In this document: one piece after another, positions 8,493 through 16,587 of the stretch | Position numbering within the stretch: the stretch's first letter is position 1 | How the letters are laid out: every line of letters starts with the position of its first letter | Assembly: GCF_050699935.1 (NCBI RefSeq) | Contig: NZ_JBOHGB010000020.1 | Coordinates: 4,132-68,131, forward strand | Length of the DNA: 64,000 nt | Direction of reading: 5' to 3' | Origin: Actinophytocola sp050699935 | Lineage (GTDB): Bacteria > Actinomycetota > Actinomycetes > Mycobacteriales > Pseudonocardiaceae | Notes under the pieces: generated by a model | Databases searched by the model: none | Told to the model about the DNA's origin: nothing | The model's input: the letters and a program-made list of their open reading frames with translations, nothing else | Position numbers and translations under genes: made by a program

Positions 8493-9260
8493 TCATGACT
8501 TGCTCTCCTCTATGAGCCGGCGCAGTGCCGCCAGCTCCTCGTCCGTGGGCGGCTCGGTGACCGCCACCTCGTCGGCGACCTTGAGGTCCCACCCGGTGGC
8601 CGCCCGCACGTCCGCGACCGCCACCCCCGGGTGTACCCGGGTCAGCGTGAGCTCACGCGAGACCGGGTCGGGCTCGAGCACGGCGATGTCGGTGACCACC
8701 CGCACCGGACCGCGGCCGCGCAGGCCGAGCTTCTCACGGGAGTCGTACCCGTCGCCGTAGCCCACCGAGGTGACGAAGTCGACCCGGTCCACGAAGGTCC
8801 GCGGGTCGTGCCGAACCATCACGAACACCTCGCGGCAGGACGCGGCGATCTCCGGCGCGCCACCCGAACCGGGCAGCCGCACCCGCGGGCGGGCGTAGTC
8901 GTCGCCGATGACCGTCGTGTTCAGGTTGCCGAAGCGGTCCAGCTGCGCGGCGGAGAGGAAGCCGACGTCGATCCGGCCGGGCTGCAGCCAGTAGTTGAAC
9001 ACTTCCGGCACGCTCACCACGGCGTCGGCGGTCTCGGCCAGCACACCGTCCCCAATGGACAGTGGCAGCAGGGACGGTTTGGCACCGATCGCGCCGGACT
9101 CGTAGATCAGCACGAGGTCCGGCGCGTGCACCCGGCGGGCCAGGTTCGCCGCGGTGGACGGCAGCCCGATGCCGACGAAGCACGACGTGTGGCCGGCGAG
9201 CGCCCGCGCGGCCTCGACCGACATCATCTCCTCGGCCGTCCAAGCCGGTGACCCGGTCAC
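8493..9260 (-). CDS. CoA-transferase subunit B (3-oxoadipate CoA-transferase-like)
   Basis: This 255-residue family I CoA-transferase beta subunit carries the glutamate nucleophile region YESGAIGAKP and an SAAQLDRFGNLNTTVIG segment. GTG at 9260 overlaps the stop codon of subunit A (GTGA). By position after pcaHG it should transfer CoA from succinyl-CoA to 3-oxoadipate (PcaJ role). However, the length and sequence style are closer to the glutaconate CoA-transferase/IpdB group than to classical PcaJ, so the substrate is uncertain. Confidence 0.8.
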   Translation of the reverse strand: MTGSPAWTAEEMMSVEAARALAGHTSCFVGIGLPSTAANLARRVHAPDLVLIYESGAIGAKPSLLPLSIGDGVLAETADAVVSVPEVFNYWLQPGRIDVGFLSAAQLDRFGNLNTTVIGDDYARPRVRLPGSGGAPEIAASCREVFVMVRHDPRTFVDRVDFVTSVGYGDGYDSREKLGLRGRGPVRVVTDIAVLEPDPVSRELTLTRVHPGVAVADVRAATGWDLKVADEVAVTEPPTDEELAALRRLIEESKS

Positions 9261-10093
9261 GCCGTCGCCGCCGGGGCGTCCACGTGCTCGGCCAGCCAGG
9301 CGGTGAACCGGTCGCGGTCGCGGCTCACCGCGTCCCATGCGCGGTACGCGTCGTTGTCCCGGTCGTAGTAGTCCTGCGCGTAGGACGGCCGCGCACCGCC
9401 CGGCACCGCCGCGACCGCGGTGACCACCCAGGACGGCAGCACCACCGCACCCGGTCGTGGCTCGAGCTCGTCGACGACCTCCTCGACGGTCACCAGCGAC
9501 CTCCGCGCGGCCAGCACCGCCTCCTTCTGCACGCCGACGAGCCCCCACAGCTGGACGTTGCCCTTCCGGTCGGCGCGCTGGGCGTGCACGACCGTGACAT
9601 CCGGCCGCAGCGCCGACACCGCGGCCAGCTCCTCACCGGTGAACGGGCAGGTGACCGTCCGGATCGTGTCGGTGTGCTTCGCGAGGTCCGTGCCCTGGTA
9701 GCCGCGCAGCGCGGCGAACGGCAGGTCGGAGGCGCCCGCCACGTACCGGTTCGCCATCCCCGCGTGGCTGTGCTCCTCCAGCTCCAGGGGCGCGGGCCAG
9801 CCATTCTCCACCGCGTCCCGCAGCCGGTGCAGCGAGCCGACGCCGGGGTTGCCACCCCACGCGAACACCAGCCGCCGCGCACAGCCGGCGCCGATCAGCT
9901 GGTCGTACACGATGTCCGGGGTCATCCGGACGAGCGTCAGGTCACGCCGGCGCCGGCGGATGATCTCCTGCCCCGCGCGCACGGGGATGAGATGGGTGAA
10001 GCCCTCCAGTGCGACCGTGTCCCCGTCCCGGACCAGCTCGGCGATCCCCTCGGCCAGCTCCACCAGCTCGGCCACCGATCGCCTCCCGTTCAT
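9257..10093 (-). CDS. CoA-transferase subunit A (3-oxoadipate CoA-transferase-like)
   Basis: This 278-residue family I CoA-transferase alpha subunit shows DGDTVALEGFTHLIPVRAG, GCARRLVFAWGGNPGVGS and HAQRADRKGNVQLWG, the last being the conserved strand-turn near the CoA site. It is the first gene of the leftward pca operon. The nearest ATG consistent with the family N-terminus is at 10093; an open frame extends to 10153 without a better start. Length and style match the IpdA/GctA group more than classical PcaI, so a steroid-ring or dicarboxylate CoA substrate cannot be excluded. Confidence 0.8.
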   Translation of the reverse strand: MNGRRSVAELVELAEGIAELVRDGDTVALEGFTHLIPVRAGQEIIRRRRRDLTLVRMTPDIVYDQLIGAGCARRLVFAWGGNPGVGSLHRLRDAVENGWPAPLELEEHSHAGMANRYVAGASDLPFAALRGYQGTDLAKHTDTIRTVTCPFTGEELAAVSALRPDVTVVHAQRADRKGNVQLWGLVGVQKEAVLAARRSLVTVEEVVDELEPRPGAVVLPSWVVTAVAAVPGGARPSYAQDYYDRDNDAYRAWDAVSRDRDRFTAWLAEHVDAPAATA

Positions 10094-10152
10094 GATGTGC
10101 GCATTACGAACGAACGTTCTCCAGTCGCACGATAGGGAACGCCGTCGTCGCA

Positions 10153-10167
10153 CGTCAACGGTTGACG
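10153..10167. promoter_or_regulatory. Operator candidate between divergent operons
   Basis: CGTCAAC-G-GTTGACG is a perfect 7+1+7 inverted repeat in the 165-bp divergent gap between the CoA-transferase operon and the ABC importer operon. GAACGAACGTTC, a second short symmetric stretch, lies 45 bp to the left. Either could be the binding site of the IclR regulator encoded at the end of the leftward operon. Confidence 0.4.
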
Positions 10168-10258
10168 CTGCCGTGGCGTACCTCTACGTTCACCTTGAGA
10201 ACGAGCGTGCGATCTCCGAACAACGCCAAACCGCTTCCGGGTGGATGGAGTCCCGCCG

Positions 10259-11218
10259 ATGCGCCGACACCTCGCTGTTCTCCTGTTGACGACAACACTT
10301 CTGGCGACCGCCTGCGGCTCGGACGACGATGGGGGGCAGCAGCCGGGCGAGGGCCGGCCCGACAGCGTCACGGTCGGGGTGATCCCGATCCTCGACGTGG
10401 CGCCGATCTACCTCGGTATGGAGCAGGGCTTCTTCTCCGATCTGAACATCGAACTGAAGCTGGAGCGGGCCGAGGGCGGCGCGGCGATCGTGCCGGCGGT
10501 CGTCTCGGGCCAGTACCAGTTCGGCTTCAGCAACGTGGTGTCACTGCTGCTCGCCCACTCGCAGGGGCTCCCGGTCAAGATCGTGTCCAACGGCAACAAC
10601 TCCACCGGCGTGGACGGCGAGGACTTCGCGGCGCTGATGGTCAAGTCGGACAGTCCGATCCGGTCCGCGGCCGACCTCGAGGGCCGGACGGTCGCCGCGA
10701 ACACGCTGCAGAACATCGTGGACACCAGCGTGCGCGCGTCGGTGCGCAAGGCCGGCGGCGACCCGCGCAAGGTCGAGTTCACCGCGCTGCCGTTCCCCGA
10801 GCAGCCGGCGGCGCTGCAGTCGGGCCAGGTGGACGCCGTGTTCGTGGTCGAGCCGTTCCAGCAGGCGGTGCTCGCCGAGGGTGGCCGCAAGATCGCCTCC
10901 AGCTATGTGGACACCGCGCCGAACCTGACCGTGGCGACCTACTTCGCCTCCCAGCAGCTGATCGGCGAGAACCCGGACCTCGTCGAGCGGTTCACCGAGG
11001 CCATGCGGGAGTCACTGTCCTATGCGGACGCCAACCCGGACGAGGCGCGGCAGATCATCGGCAGCTACACGGAGATCGCCCCGGAGGTGATCGAGAAGCT
11101 CACGCTGCCGAAGTGGCCGGCCGAGGTGAACCGCGACTCCGTGCAGACGCTCGCGGACCTGGCGCTCGAGGACGGGTTGCTGGAGAAGGAGGCAGATGTG
11201 GACGCACTGCTCCCGTGA
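10259..11218 (+). CDS. ABC transporter substrate-binding lipoprotein, NitT/TauT family
   Basis: This is a 319-residue secreted lipoprotein. The signal peptide ends with lipobox LATAC (Cys at about 19). The mature part has the NMT1/THI5-SsuA fold: ILDVAPIYLGMEQGFFSDL, then GQYQFGFSN, and a hinge with AALQSGQVDAVFVVEPF. ATG at 10259 is preferred over GTG at 10241 because GGAG lies 8 bases before it and it gives a normal signal peptide. It leads an operon with two permeases and an ATPase. Its place next to pobA and pca genes suggests uptake of an aromatic acid or aldehyde, although the family also carries sulfonates, nitrate and pyrimidine precursors. Confidence 0.88.
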   Translation: MRRHLAVLLLTTTLLATACGSDDDGGQQPGEGRPDSVTVGVIPILDVAPIYLGMEQGFFSDLNIELKLERAEGGAAIVPAVVSGQYQFGFSNVVSLLLAHSQGLPVKIVSNGNNSTGVDGEDFAALMVKSDSPIRSAADLEGRTVAANTLQNIVDTSVRASVRKAGGDPRKVEFTALPFPEQPAALQSGQVDAVFVVEPFQQAVLAEGGRKIASSYVDTAPNLTVATYFASQQLIGENPDLVERFTEAMRESLSYADANPDEARQIIGSYTEIAPEVIEKLTLPKWPAEVNRDSVQTLADLALEDGLLEKEADVDALLP

Positions 11219-11350
11219 GCGGGAGCGGGAGCGGGAGCGGGAGCGGGAGCGTTCGCCGTCTGGACTGACGATCGCGCGCCAGCGCCGAGCACGTGAAGAG
11301 GGAAGACGGCGAGTAGCGCAGAAGCGAACCATTGAACACCGTGAGCGAGA
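11217..11350 (+). repeat. Repeat R1, inverted copy, with GAGCGG hexamer run
   Basis: The gap after the binding-protein gene begins with nearly six tandem GAGCGG hexamers (11217-11251). It continues with an inverted R1 unit: CGTCTGGACTGACGATCG, GCGCCGAGCACGTG, GAAGACGGCGAGTAGCG, GCGAACCATTGAACACCG. It is the reverse complement of the unit at 8338-8460 with scattered changes. The rest of the gap up to 11398 carries no recognisable gene. Confidence 0.75.
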
Positions 11351-11398
11351 GCAAGGCGCGGACTGTGAGCGGGAACGCACCATGAGCGAGAGCGCACC

Positions 11399-12175
11399 GT
11401 GAGTACCGCGAGGAGGGTCGTGCTCGGCCTGGTCGGGCTGCTCGGCTTCGCGGTGCTGCTGGAGGTGGCGCCCAGGATCGGCCTCGTGCCCGAGCGGTAC
11501 GCCCCGCCGACGAGCCAGATCCTCGGCACGCTCGCCGGGCAGATGTCCGAGGAGCGCTTCTGGCTCGCCGTGCTCGACACGCTCCGCACGTGGCTGTTCG
11601 GCCTCGCCGTCGCGGTGGCGCTCGGCGTCGTGATCGGTGTGCTCGTCGGGACCGTCCCGGTGCTGCGTGCCGCGACCTCGTCCACGATCGAGTTCCTGCG
11701 CCCGATCCCGTCGGTGGCGCTGATCCCGCTTGTCGTCGTGCTGTACGGGTCGACGATCACCTCGACGCTGGTGCTCGTGGTGTACGCGGCGTTCTGGCAG
11801 GTGCTCGTCCAGGTGCTGCACGGGGTCGCGGACATCGACCCGGTCGCCCGGGACACCGCGCGCGCCTACCGGCTGGGCCGGTGGCACCGGGTGCGGTACC
11901 TGGTCTGGCCGACCGCACTGCCCTACGTCGCGACGGGCGTGCGGCTGGCCGCCACGGTCGCGCTGATCCTCGCGATCACCGGTGAGCTGGTCATCGGCTC
12001 GCCCGGGCTCGGCCAAGAGATCGCCACCGCGCGGGCCAGCGGCGCGGTGGCGGCGATGTACGGGCTGGTCGTGGTCACCGGCCTGCTCGGCGTCGTCGCG
12101 AACCTCCTCACCCGGGCCGCCGAGCGCCGCGCCCTGCACTGGCACCCGTCCATGCGCACGGAGGCCCCCACATGA
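11399..12175 (+). CDS. ABC transporter permease, SsuC/TauC type (first of two)
   Basis: This is a 258-residue inner-membrane protein with about six hydrophobic helices and the BPD_transp_1 domain. The EAA-like loop is ARDTARAYRLGRWHRVRYLVWPTALPYV. The GTG start at 11399 lies after the R1 repeat. It is the first permease of the importer, and a second different permease follows after repeat array R2. Two unlike permeases suggest a heterodimeric channel. Confidence 0.88.
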   Translation: MSTARRVVLGLVGLLGFAVLLEVAPRIGLVPERYAPPTSQILGTLAGQMSEERFWLAVLDTLRTWLFGLAVAVALGVVIGVLVGTVPVLRAATSSTIEFLRPIPSVALIPLVVVLYGSTITSTLVLVVYAAFWQVLVQVLHGVADIDPVARDTARAYRLGRWHRVRYLVWPTALPYVATGVRLAATVALILAITGELVIGSPGLGQEIATARASGAVAAMYGLVVVTGLLGVVANLLTRAAERRALHWHPSMRTEAPT

Positions 12176-12185
12176 CCGCCCACCA

Positions 12186-12366
12186 TCGCGAGTCCAACGC
12201 TCCCGACCCGCGTGTCCAACCGTCCCGACCCCTGAGTTCAACATTCGCGCGGTCGTCACGAACCGACGACTCGCGAGGCTGGAGCGTTGGACACGCGGGT
12301 TCCGAACGTTGGACACGCGGGTTCGGAACGTTGGACTCGCGGGTTCGGAGTGTTGGACTCGCGGGG
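12186..12366. repeat. Repeat array R2, inverted arrangement
   Basis: Units of about 22 bp built on TTGGACTCGCGGGTTCGG occur here. About three degenerate units on the left read as GCGAGTCCAACGCTCCC and related forms. About four better conserved units on the right read in the opposite sense. The two halves can pair into a long stem. It fills the 208-bp gap between two permease genes of one operon. A direct array of the same unit is at 23951-24014. Confidence 0.8.
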
Positions 12367-12383
12367 TTGGTGGGGGTGGGGCG

Positions 12384-13160
12384 GTGAGTGAGGTGGTCCG
12401 GCGGGTGGGGGTCGCGGTTGGGTTGCCGGTTGTGCTGGTGGGCCTGTGGTGGTTCGCCAGTGCGGGGAGCACGGACTTCTACTTCCCACCGCTGTCGCGG
12501 ATCGTCGAGGTGTTCCCGGAGACCTGGTTCGGGCCGCGGATGGTCGACGATGTGCTGCCCAGCCTCGGACGGCTCGCCGTCGGGTACGGAGCCGCGCTCG
12601 TGCTCGGCGTCGGGCTCGGCATGCTGATCGGCTCGAGCCGGACGCTGCGCGCGCTCGTCGAGCCGCTGCTGGAGTTCCTGCGCGCGGTTCCGCCGCCGGT
12701 GCTCGTGCCGATCCTCGTGCTCGTCGCGGGCATCGGCGACACCATGAAGATCCTCGTGATCATCTCCGGCTGCCTGTGGCCGATCCTGCTCAACACCGTA
12801 GAGGGCGTGCGCGCGGTCGACGAGGTCCTCGCCGACACCTGCCGCACCTACCGGATCCGCGGCCGGCTGCGCTGGTGGCACCTGGTGCTGCGCTCGGCCA
12901 GCCCGCAGATCGTCACCGGCGCGCGGCAGGCGCTGTCCATCGGCATCATCCTCATGGTCATCAGCGAGATGTTCGCCGCGAGCAGCGGGCTCGGCTACAC
13001 GGTCATCCAGTTCAAGGACGGCTTCCAGATCCCGCAGATGTGGAGCGGGGTGATCCTGCTCGGGCTGCTCGGCGTGCTGCTGTCGGTGCTGTTCCGGTTC
13101 GTCGAGCACCGCGTCCTCGACTGGTACCACGGCGTCCGGGCCGTGCAGAAGGAGCGATGA
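12384..13160 (+). CDS. ABC transporter permease, SsuC/TauC type (second of two)
   Basis: This 258-residue permease of the same superfamily has an N-terminal helix (VAVGLPVVLVGLWWFAS) and an EAA-like loop near DEVLADTCRTYRIRGRLRWW. The GTG at 12384 is the first in-frame start after repeat array R2. Reading upstream would translate the repeat. The stop codon overlaps the ATG of the ATPase gene. It pairs with the permease at 11399-12175. Confidence 0.85.
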   Translation: MSEVVRRVGVAVGLPVVLVGLWWFASAGSTDFYFPPLSRIVEVFPETWFGPRMVDDVLPSLGRLAVGYGAALVLGVGLGMLIGSSRTLRALVEPLLEFLRAVPPPVLVPILVLVAGIGDTMKILVIISGCLWPILLNTVEGVRAVDEVLADTCRTYRIRGRLRWWHLVLRSASPQIVTGARQALSIGIILMVISEMFAASSGLGYTVIQFKDGFQIPQMWSGVILLGLLGVLLSVLFRFVEHRVLDWYHGVRAVQKER

Positions 13161-13939
13161 TGCTGTCGGTCAGCGAGCTGCACAAGGTGTACGACGGGCG
13201 GGGCCGGCGGGTCGAGGCCATCGGCGAGATCAGCTTCTCCGTCGACGAGGGCAGCTTCGTGTGCGTCGTCGGGCCGTCCGGCTGCGGCAAGACGACCCTG
13301 CTGCGCTGCATCGCCGGGCTGCTGGCGCCGACCAGCGGCGAGGTGACCGTCGCCGGCGCACGCGTGACCGGGCCGCCCGCGGGCCTCGCGATCGTCTTCC
13401 AGGACTACGGCCGCAGCCTGTTCCCGTGGCTGCGCGTGGCGGACAACGTCGACCTGCCGCTGCGTGCGGCCGGCACGCCGCGGGCGCAGCGGCGCGGGCT
13501 GGTCGATGAGGCGCTCGAGGCGGTCGGGCTCGCCGACGCGCACCAGGCCTACCCGTGGCAGCTCTCCGGCGGCATGCAGCAGCGGGTCGCGATCGCCCGG
13601 GCCATCGCCTACCAGCCGAGCGTGCTGCTGATGGACGAGCCGTTCGCCGCGGTCGACGCGCAGACCCGGGCCGACCTGGAGGACCTGATCCGCTCGGTGT
13701 GGCAGCGCCTTGGCGTCACCCTGCTGTTCGTCACCCACGACATCGACGAGGCCGTGTACCTCGGCCAGCGGGTGATCATGCTGTCCGCGTCGCCGACGCG
13801 CGTGGCCGAGGACCTCGTCATCGACCTGCCGGACGACCGCGACCAGCTGAGCACCCGCGGCGACGCCCGGTTCACCGAGTTGCGTGGCCGGGTGTACGCG
13901 CAGATCCAGAAGGCCAAGCTGGAAGGGAAGACCCGATGA
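13157..13939 (+). CDS. ABC transporter ATP-binding protein, SsuB/TauB type
   Basis: This 260-residue nucleotide-binding subunit shows Walker A GPSGCGKTT (about residue 41), Q-loop VFQDYGRSLFPW, signature LSGGMQQR, Walker B LLMDEPFAAVDAQ and switch His in FVTHDIDEAVYLG. Two adjacent ATGs (13157, 13160) follow GGAG. The first overlaps the permease stop codon (ATGA). It energises the importer and is followed by an aldehyde dehydrogenase with another ATGA overlap, which ties transport to catabolism. Confidence 0.92.
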   Translation: MMLSVSELHKVYDGRGRRVEAIGEISFSVDEGSFVCVVGPSGCGKTTLLRCIAGLLAPTSGEVTVAGARVTGPPAGLAIVFQDYGRSLFPWLRVADNVDLPLRAAGTPRAQRRGLVDEALEAVGLADAHQAYPWQLSGGMQQRVAIARAIAYQPSVLLMDEPFAAVDAQTRADLEDLIRSVWQRLGVTLLFVTHDIDEAVYLGQRVIMLSASPTRVAEDLVIDLPDDRDQLSTRGDARFTELRGRVYAQIQKAKLEGKTR

Positions 13940-15408
13940 CCACGACCGAGACGAGACCGCTGCTCGATCCGGGCACGTTCGCCGGAAGTGTCTACAGTGG
14001 AGGGTGGGCCACCCCGCGCGGCGGTGTCGCGCCGATCGTCGAGCCGGCCACCGGCGCGGAGCTGGGCACCACCGGTGTGGCCGACGCGGCGGACGTCGCG
14101 GACGCCTGTGCCGGCGCCGCCGCCGCGCAGCGCGACTGGGCCGCGGCGACCTACGCCGACCGCGCCGCGGTGCTGCGCAGGGCGGGCGCGCTGATCGAGG
14201 CGAACGCCGACGAGCTGTGCGGCTGGGTCGTCCGGGAGACCGGCGCGGTGGCCGGGCTCGCCGAGTTCGCGGTCGGCGTGGCCGCGCAGGAGTGCTACGA
14301 GGCGGCGGCGCTGGCGTCCAGGTCTCCGGGCGAGATCCTGCCGACCGCCGAGCCGCGGCTGTCGCTGCTGCGCCGGGTCCCGGTGGGCGTGGTCGGGGTG
14401 ATCTCGCCGTTCAACGTGCCGCTGATCCTGTCGATCCGCTCGGTCGCGCCGGCCCTCGCGCTGGGCAACGCCGTGGTGCTCAAGCCGGACCTGCGCACCC
14501 CGGTCAGCGGCGGCTTCGCGATCGCCCGGGTGCTCGCCGAGGCGGGGCTGCCCGACGGCGTCCTGCACGTGCTGCCGGGCGGTGCCGAGGCGGGCACGGC
14601 GCTCATCGAGGACCCGTGCGTGCGGCTGATCTCGTTCACCGGCTCGTCGTCGACCGGCCGGCAGGTCGCTTCGCTCGCGGCCCGGCACCTCAAGCGGGTG
14701 CACCTGGAGCTCGGCGGGAACTCCGCGCTGATCGTGCTCGACGACGCGGACGTCGACCGCGCGGTGTCCGCCGCCGCGTGGGGCTCCTACCTGCACCAGG
14801 GCCAGATCTGCATGACCGCCGGCCGGCACCTGGTACACGAGCGGCTCGCCGACTCCTATGTGGAGGCGCTGGCCGCGCACGCGAGCGCGCTGCCGGTCGG
14901 CGACCCGACCGGCGAGGTGGCGCTCGGCCCGCTGATCGACGCCGGGCAGCGGGACAAGGTGCACGGCCTTGTGACATCCACTGTGGACTCCGGAGCGCGG
15001 CTCGCGGCCGGCGGCACCTACGAGGGCCTGTTCTACCGGCCGACCGTGCTCGACGGCGTGCGCACGGACATGCCGGCCTATGCCAACGAGGTGTTCGGCC
15101 CGGTGGCGCCGGTCGTGCGGTTCTCCTCCGCCGAGCAGGCCGTCGAGCTCGCGACGGACAGCGAGTACGGGCTGTCGCTGGCGATCCTGACCACAGACGC
15201 GATGCGCGGCCTGGCGCTCGCCGAGCGGATCCCGACCGGGATCGTGCACATCAACGACCAGACCGTGAACGACGAGGCGGTCGCGCCGTTCGGCGGCGTG
15301 CTCGACTCGGGCACCGGCGCGCGGTTCGGCGGCTCGGCGAACCTCGACGCCTTCACCGACGCCCGCTGGATCACGATGCGCGGCGAGATCCCGGAATACC
15401 CATTCTAG
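13936..15408 (+). CDS. Aldehyde dehydrogenase, benzaldehyde/vanillin dehydrogenase-like
   Basis: This 490-residue NAD(P)-dependent aldehyde dehydrogenase shows the cofactor-site SPFNVPLILSIRSVAPALA, catalytic Glu in HLELGGNSA and catalytic Cys in HQGQICMTAGR, with EVFGPVAPV near the C-terminus. The LHQGQICM context is typical of benzaldehyde and vanillin dehydrogenases. Next to pobA, a likely role is oxidation of 4-hydroxybenzaldehyde or a related aldehyde to the acid. The start overlaps the ABC ATPase stop (ATGA), and pobA begins right after its stop codon. Confidence 0.9.
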   Translation: MTTTETRPLLDPGTFAGSVYSGGWATPRGGVAPIVEPATGAELGTTGVADAADVADACAGAAAAQRDWAAATYADRAAVLRRAGALIEANADELCGWVVRETGAVAGLAEFAVGVAAQECYEAAALASRSPGEILPTAEPRLSLLRRVPVGVVGVISPFNVPLILSIRSVAPALALGNAVVLKPDLRTPVSGGFAIARVLAEAGLPDGVLHVLPGGAEAGTALIEDPCVRLISFTGSSSTGRQVASLAARHLKRVHLELGGNSALIVLDDADVDRAVSAAAWGSYLHQGQICMTAGRHLVHERLADSYVEALAAHASALPVGDPTGEVALGPLIDAGQRDKVHGLVTSTVDSGARLAAGGTYEGLFYRPTVLDGVRTDMPAYANEVFGPVAPVVRFSSAEQAVELATDSEYGLSLAILTTDAMRGLALAERIPTGIVHINDQTVNDEAVAPFGGVLDSGTGARFGGSANLDAFTDARWITMRGEIPEYPF

Positions 15409-16587
15409 ATGCGGACCCAGGTAGCCATCGTCGGCGCCGGCCCGGCCGGCCTGCTGCTCGCGCACCTGCTGGCTCTGCGCGGCATCGACTCGGTCGTGCT
15501 GGAGCGCCACACCCGCGCCCACATCGAGGCACGGATCCGGGCCGGCGTGCTGGAACAGGGCACCGTCGACCTGCTGACCAAGGTGGGACTGGCGGACCGG
15601 CTGCACGCCGAGCGGCTGATCCACCACGGGCTGGAGCTGCTGTTCGACGGGGTCGGCCACCGCGTGCCGCTGACCGAGCTCGCCGGCCGGGAGCTGACGA
15701 TCTACGGCCAGCACGAGCTGGTGAAGGATCTCGTGGCGGCGCGGCTCGACACCGGCCGGCCGCTGCTGTTCGAGGCACCGGCCGTGGCGGTCGAGGGCGT
15801 GGACACCGACTCGCCCGTGGTCCGCTATGTCCACAACGGACGGACCGAGGAGCTGCGCTGCGACGTGGTGGCCGGCTGCGACGGCTTCCACGGGGTGAGC
15901 CGGGCCGCGGCGTCGGGGCTGACGGTGTACGAGCACGAGTACCCGTACGCGTGGCTCGGCGTGCTGGCCGAGGTGGCCCCCTCGTCGGAGGAGCTGATCT
16001 ACGCCTCGCACGACCGGGGCTTCGCACTGCACAGCATGCGCTCCCCCGCAGTGACCCGGCTCTACCTCCAGGTGCGGCCGGACGAGCCGCTGTCCGAGTG
16101 GCCCGACTCTCGCGTGTGGACGGAGCTGCGCACCCGGCTCGACCGCACGGCCGGCTTCGAGCTGGCCGACGGACCGATCGTGGACAAGGCGATCACCGCC
16201 CTGCGCAGCTTCGTGGTGGAGCCGATGCGCCGCGGCCGGCTCTTCCTCACCGGCGACGCCGCGCACATCGTGCCGGCGACCGGGGCGAAGGGCCTCAACC
16301 TCGCCGTCGTGGACGTGGCCGTGCTCGCGTCCGCGCTCGGCCGCTGGTTCGCCGACGGCGATCCCGCCGGCCTGGAGTCCTATTCGGACACCTGCCTGTC
16401 ACGGGTCTGGCGGGTGCAGCACTTCTCGTGGTGGATGACCTCGATGCTGCACCGCGCGCCGGACGCCGACCCGTTCACCCGGCGGCTGCGGCTCGCCCAG
16501 CTGCGCTACCTGACCAGCTCGACCGCGGCCGCGACCTCGTTCGCCGAGAACTACGTCGGCCTGCCGTTCCCGGAAGGAGCATCATGA
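15409..16587 (+). CDS. pobA: 4-hydroxybenzoate 3-monooxygenase
   Basis: This 392-residue class A flavoprotein hydroxylase is very near the usual 394. FAD-binding GAGPAGLLLAHLLA is at the N-terminus, AGCDGFHG (the DG motif) near residue 160, and LFLTGDAAHIVPATGAKGLN near residue 285. An ARIRAGVLEQGT stretch is diagnostic for PobA. It converts 4-hydroxybenzoate to protocatechuate, which PcaHG then opens. The ATG directly follows the aldehyde dehydrogenase stop codon. Confidence 0.95.
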   Translation: MRTQVAIVGAGPAGLLLAHLLALRGIDSVVLERHTRAHIEARIRAGVLEQGTVDLLTKVGLADRLHAERLIHHGLELLFDGVGHRVPLTELAGRELTIYGQHELVKDLVAARLDTGRPLLFEAPAVAVEGVDTDSPVVRYVHNGRTEELRCDVVAGCDGFHGVSRAAASGLTVYEHEYPYAWLGVLAEVAPSSEELIYASHDRGFALHSMRSPAVTRLYLQVRPDEPLSEWPDSRVWTELRTRLDRTAGFELADGPIVDKAITALRSFVVEPMRRGRLFLTGDAAHIVPATGAKGLNLAVVDVAVLASALGRWFADGDPAGLESYSDTCLSRVWRVQHFSWWMTSMLHRAPDADPFTRRLRLAQLRYLTSSTAAATSFAENYVGLPFPEGAS

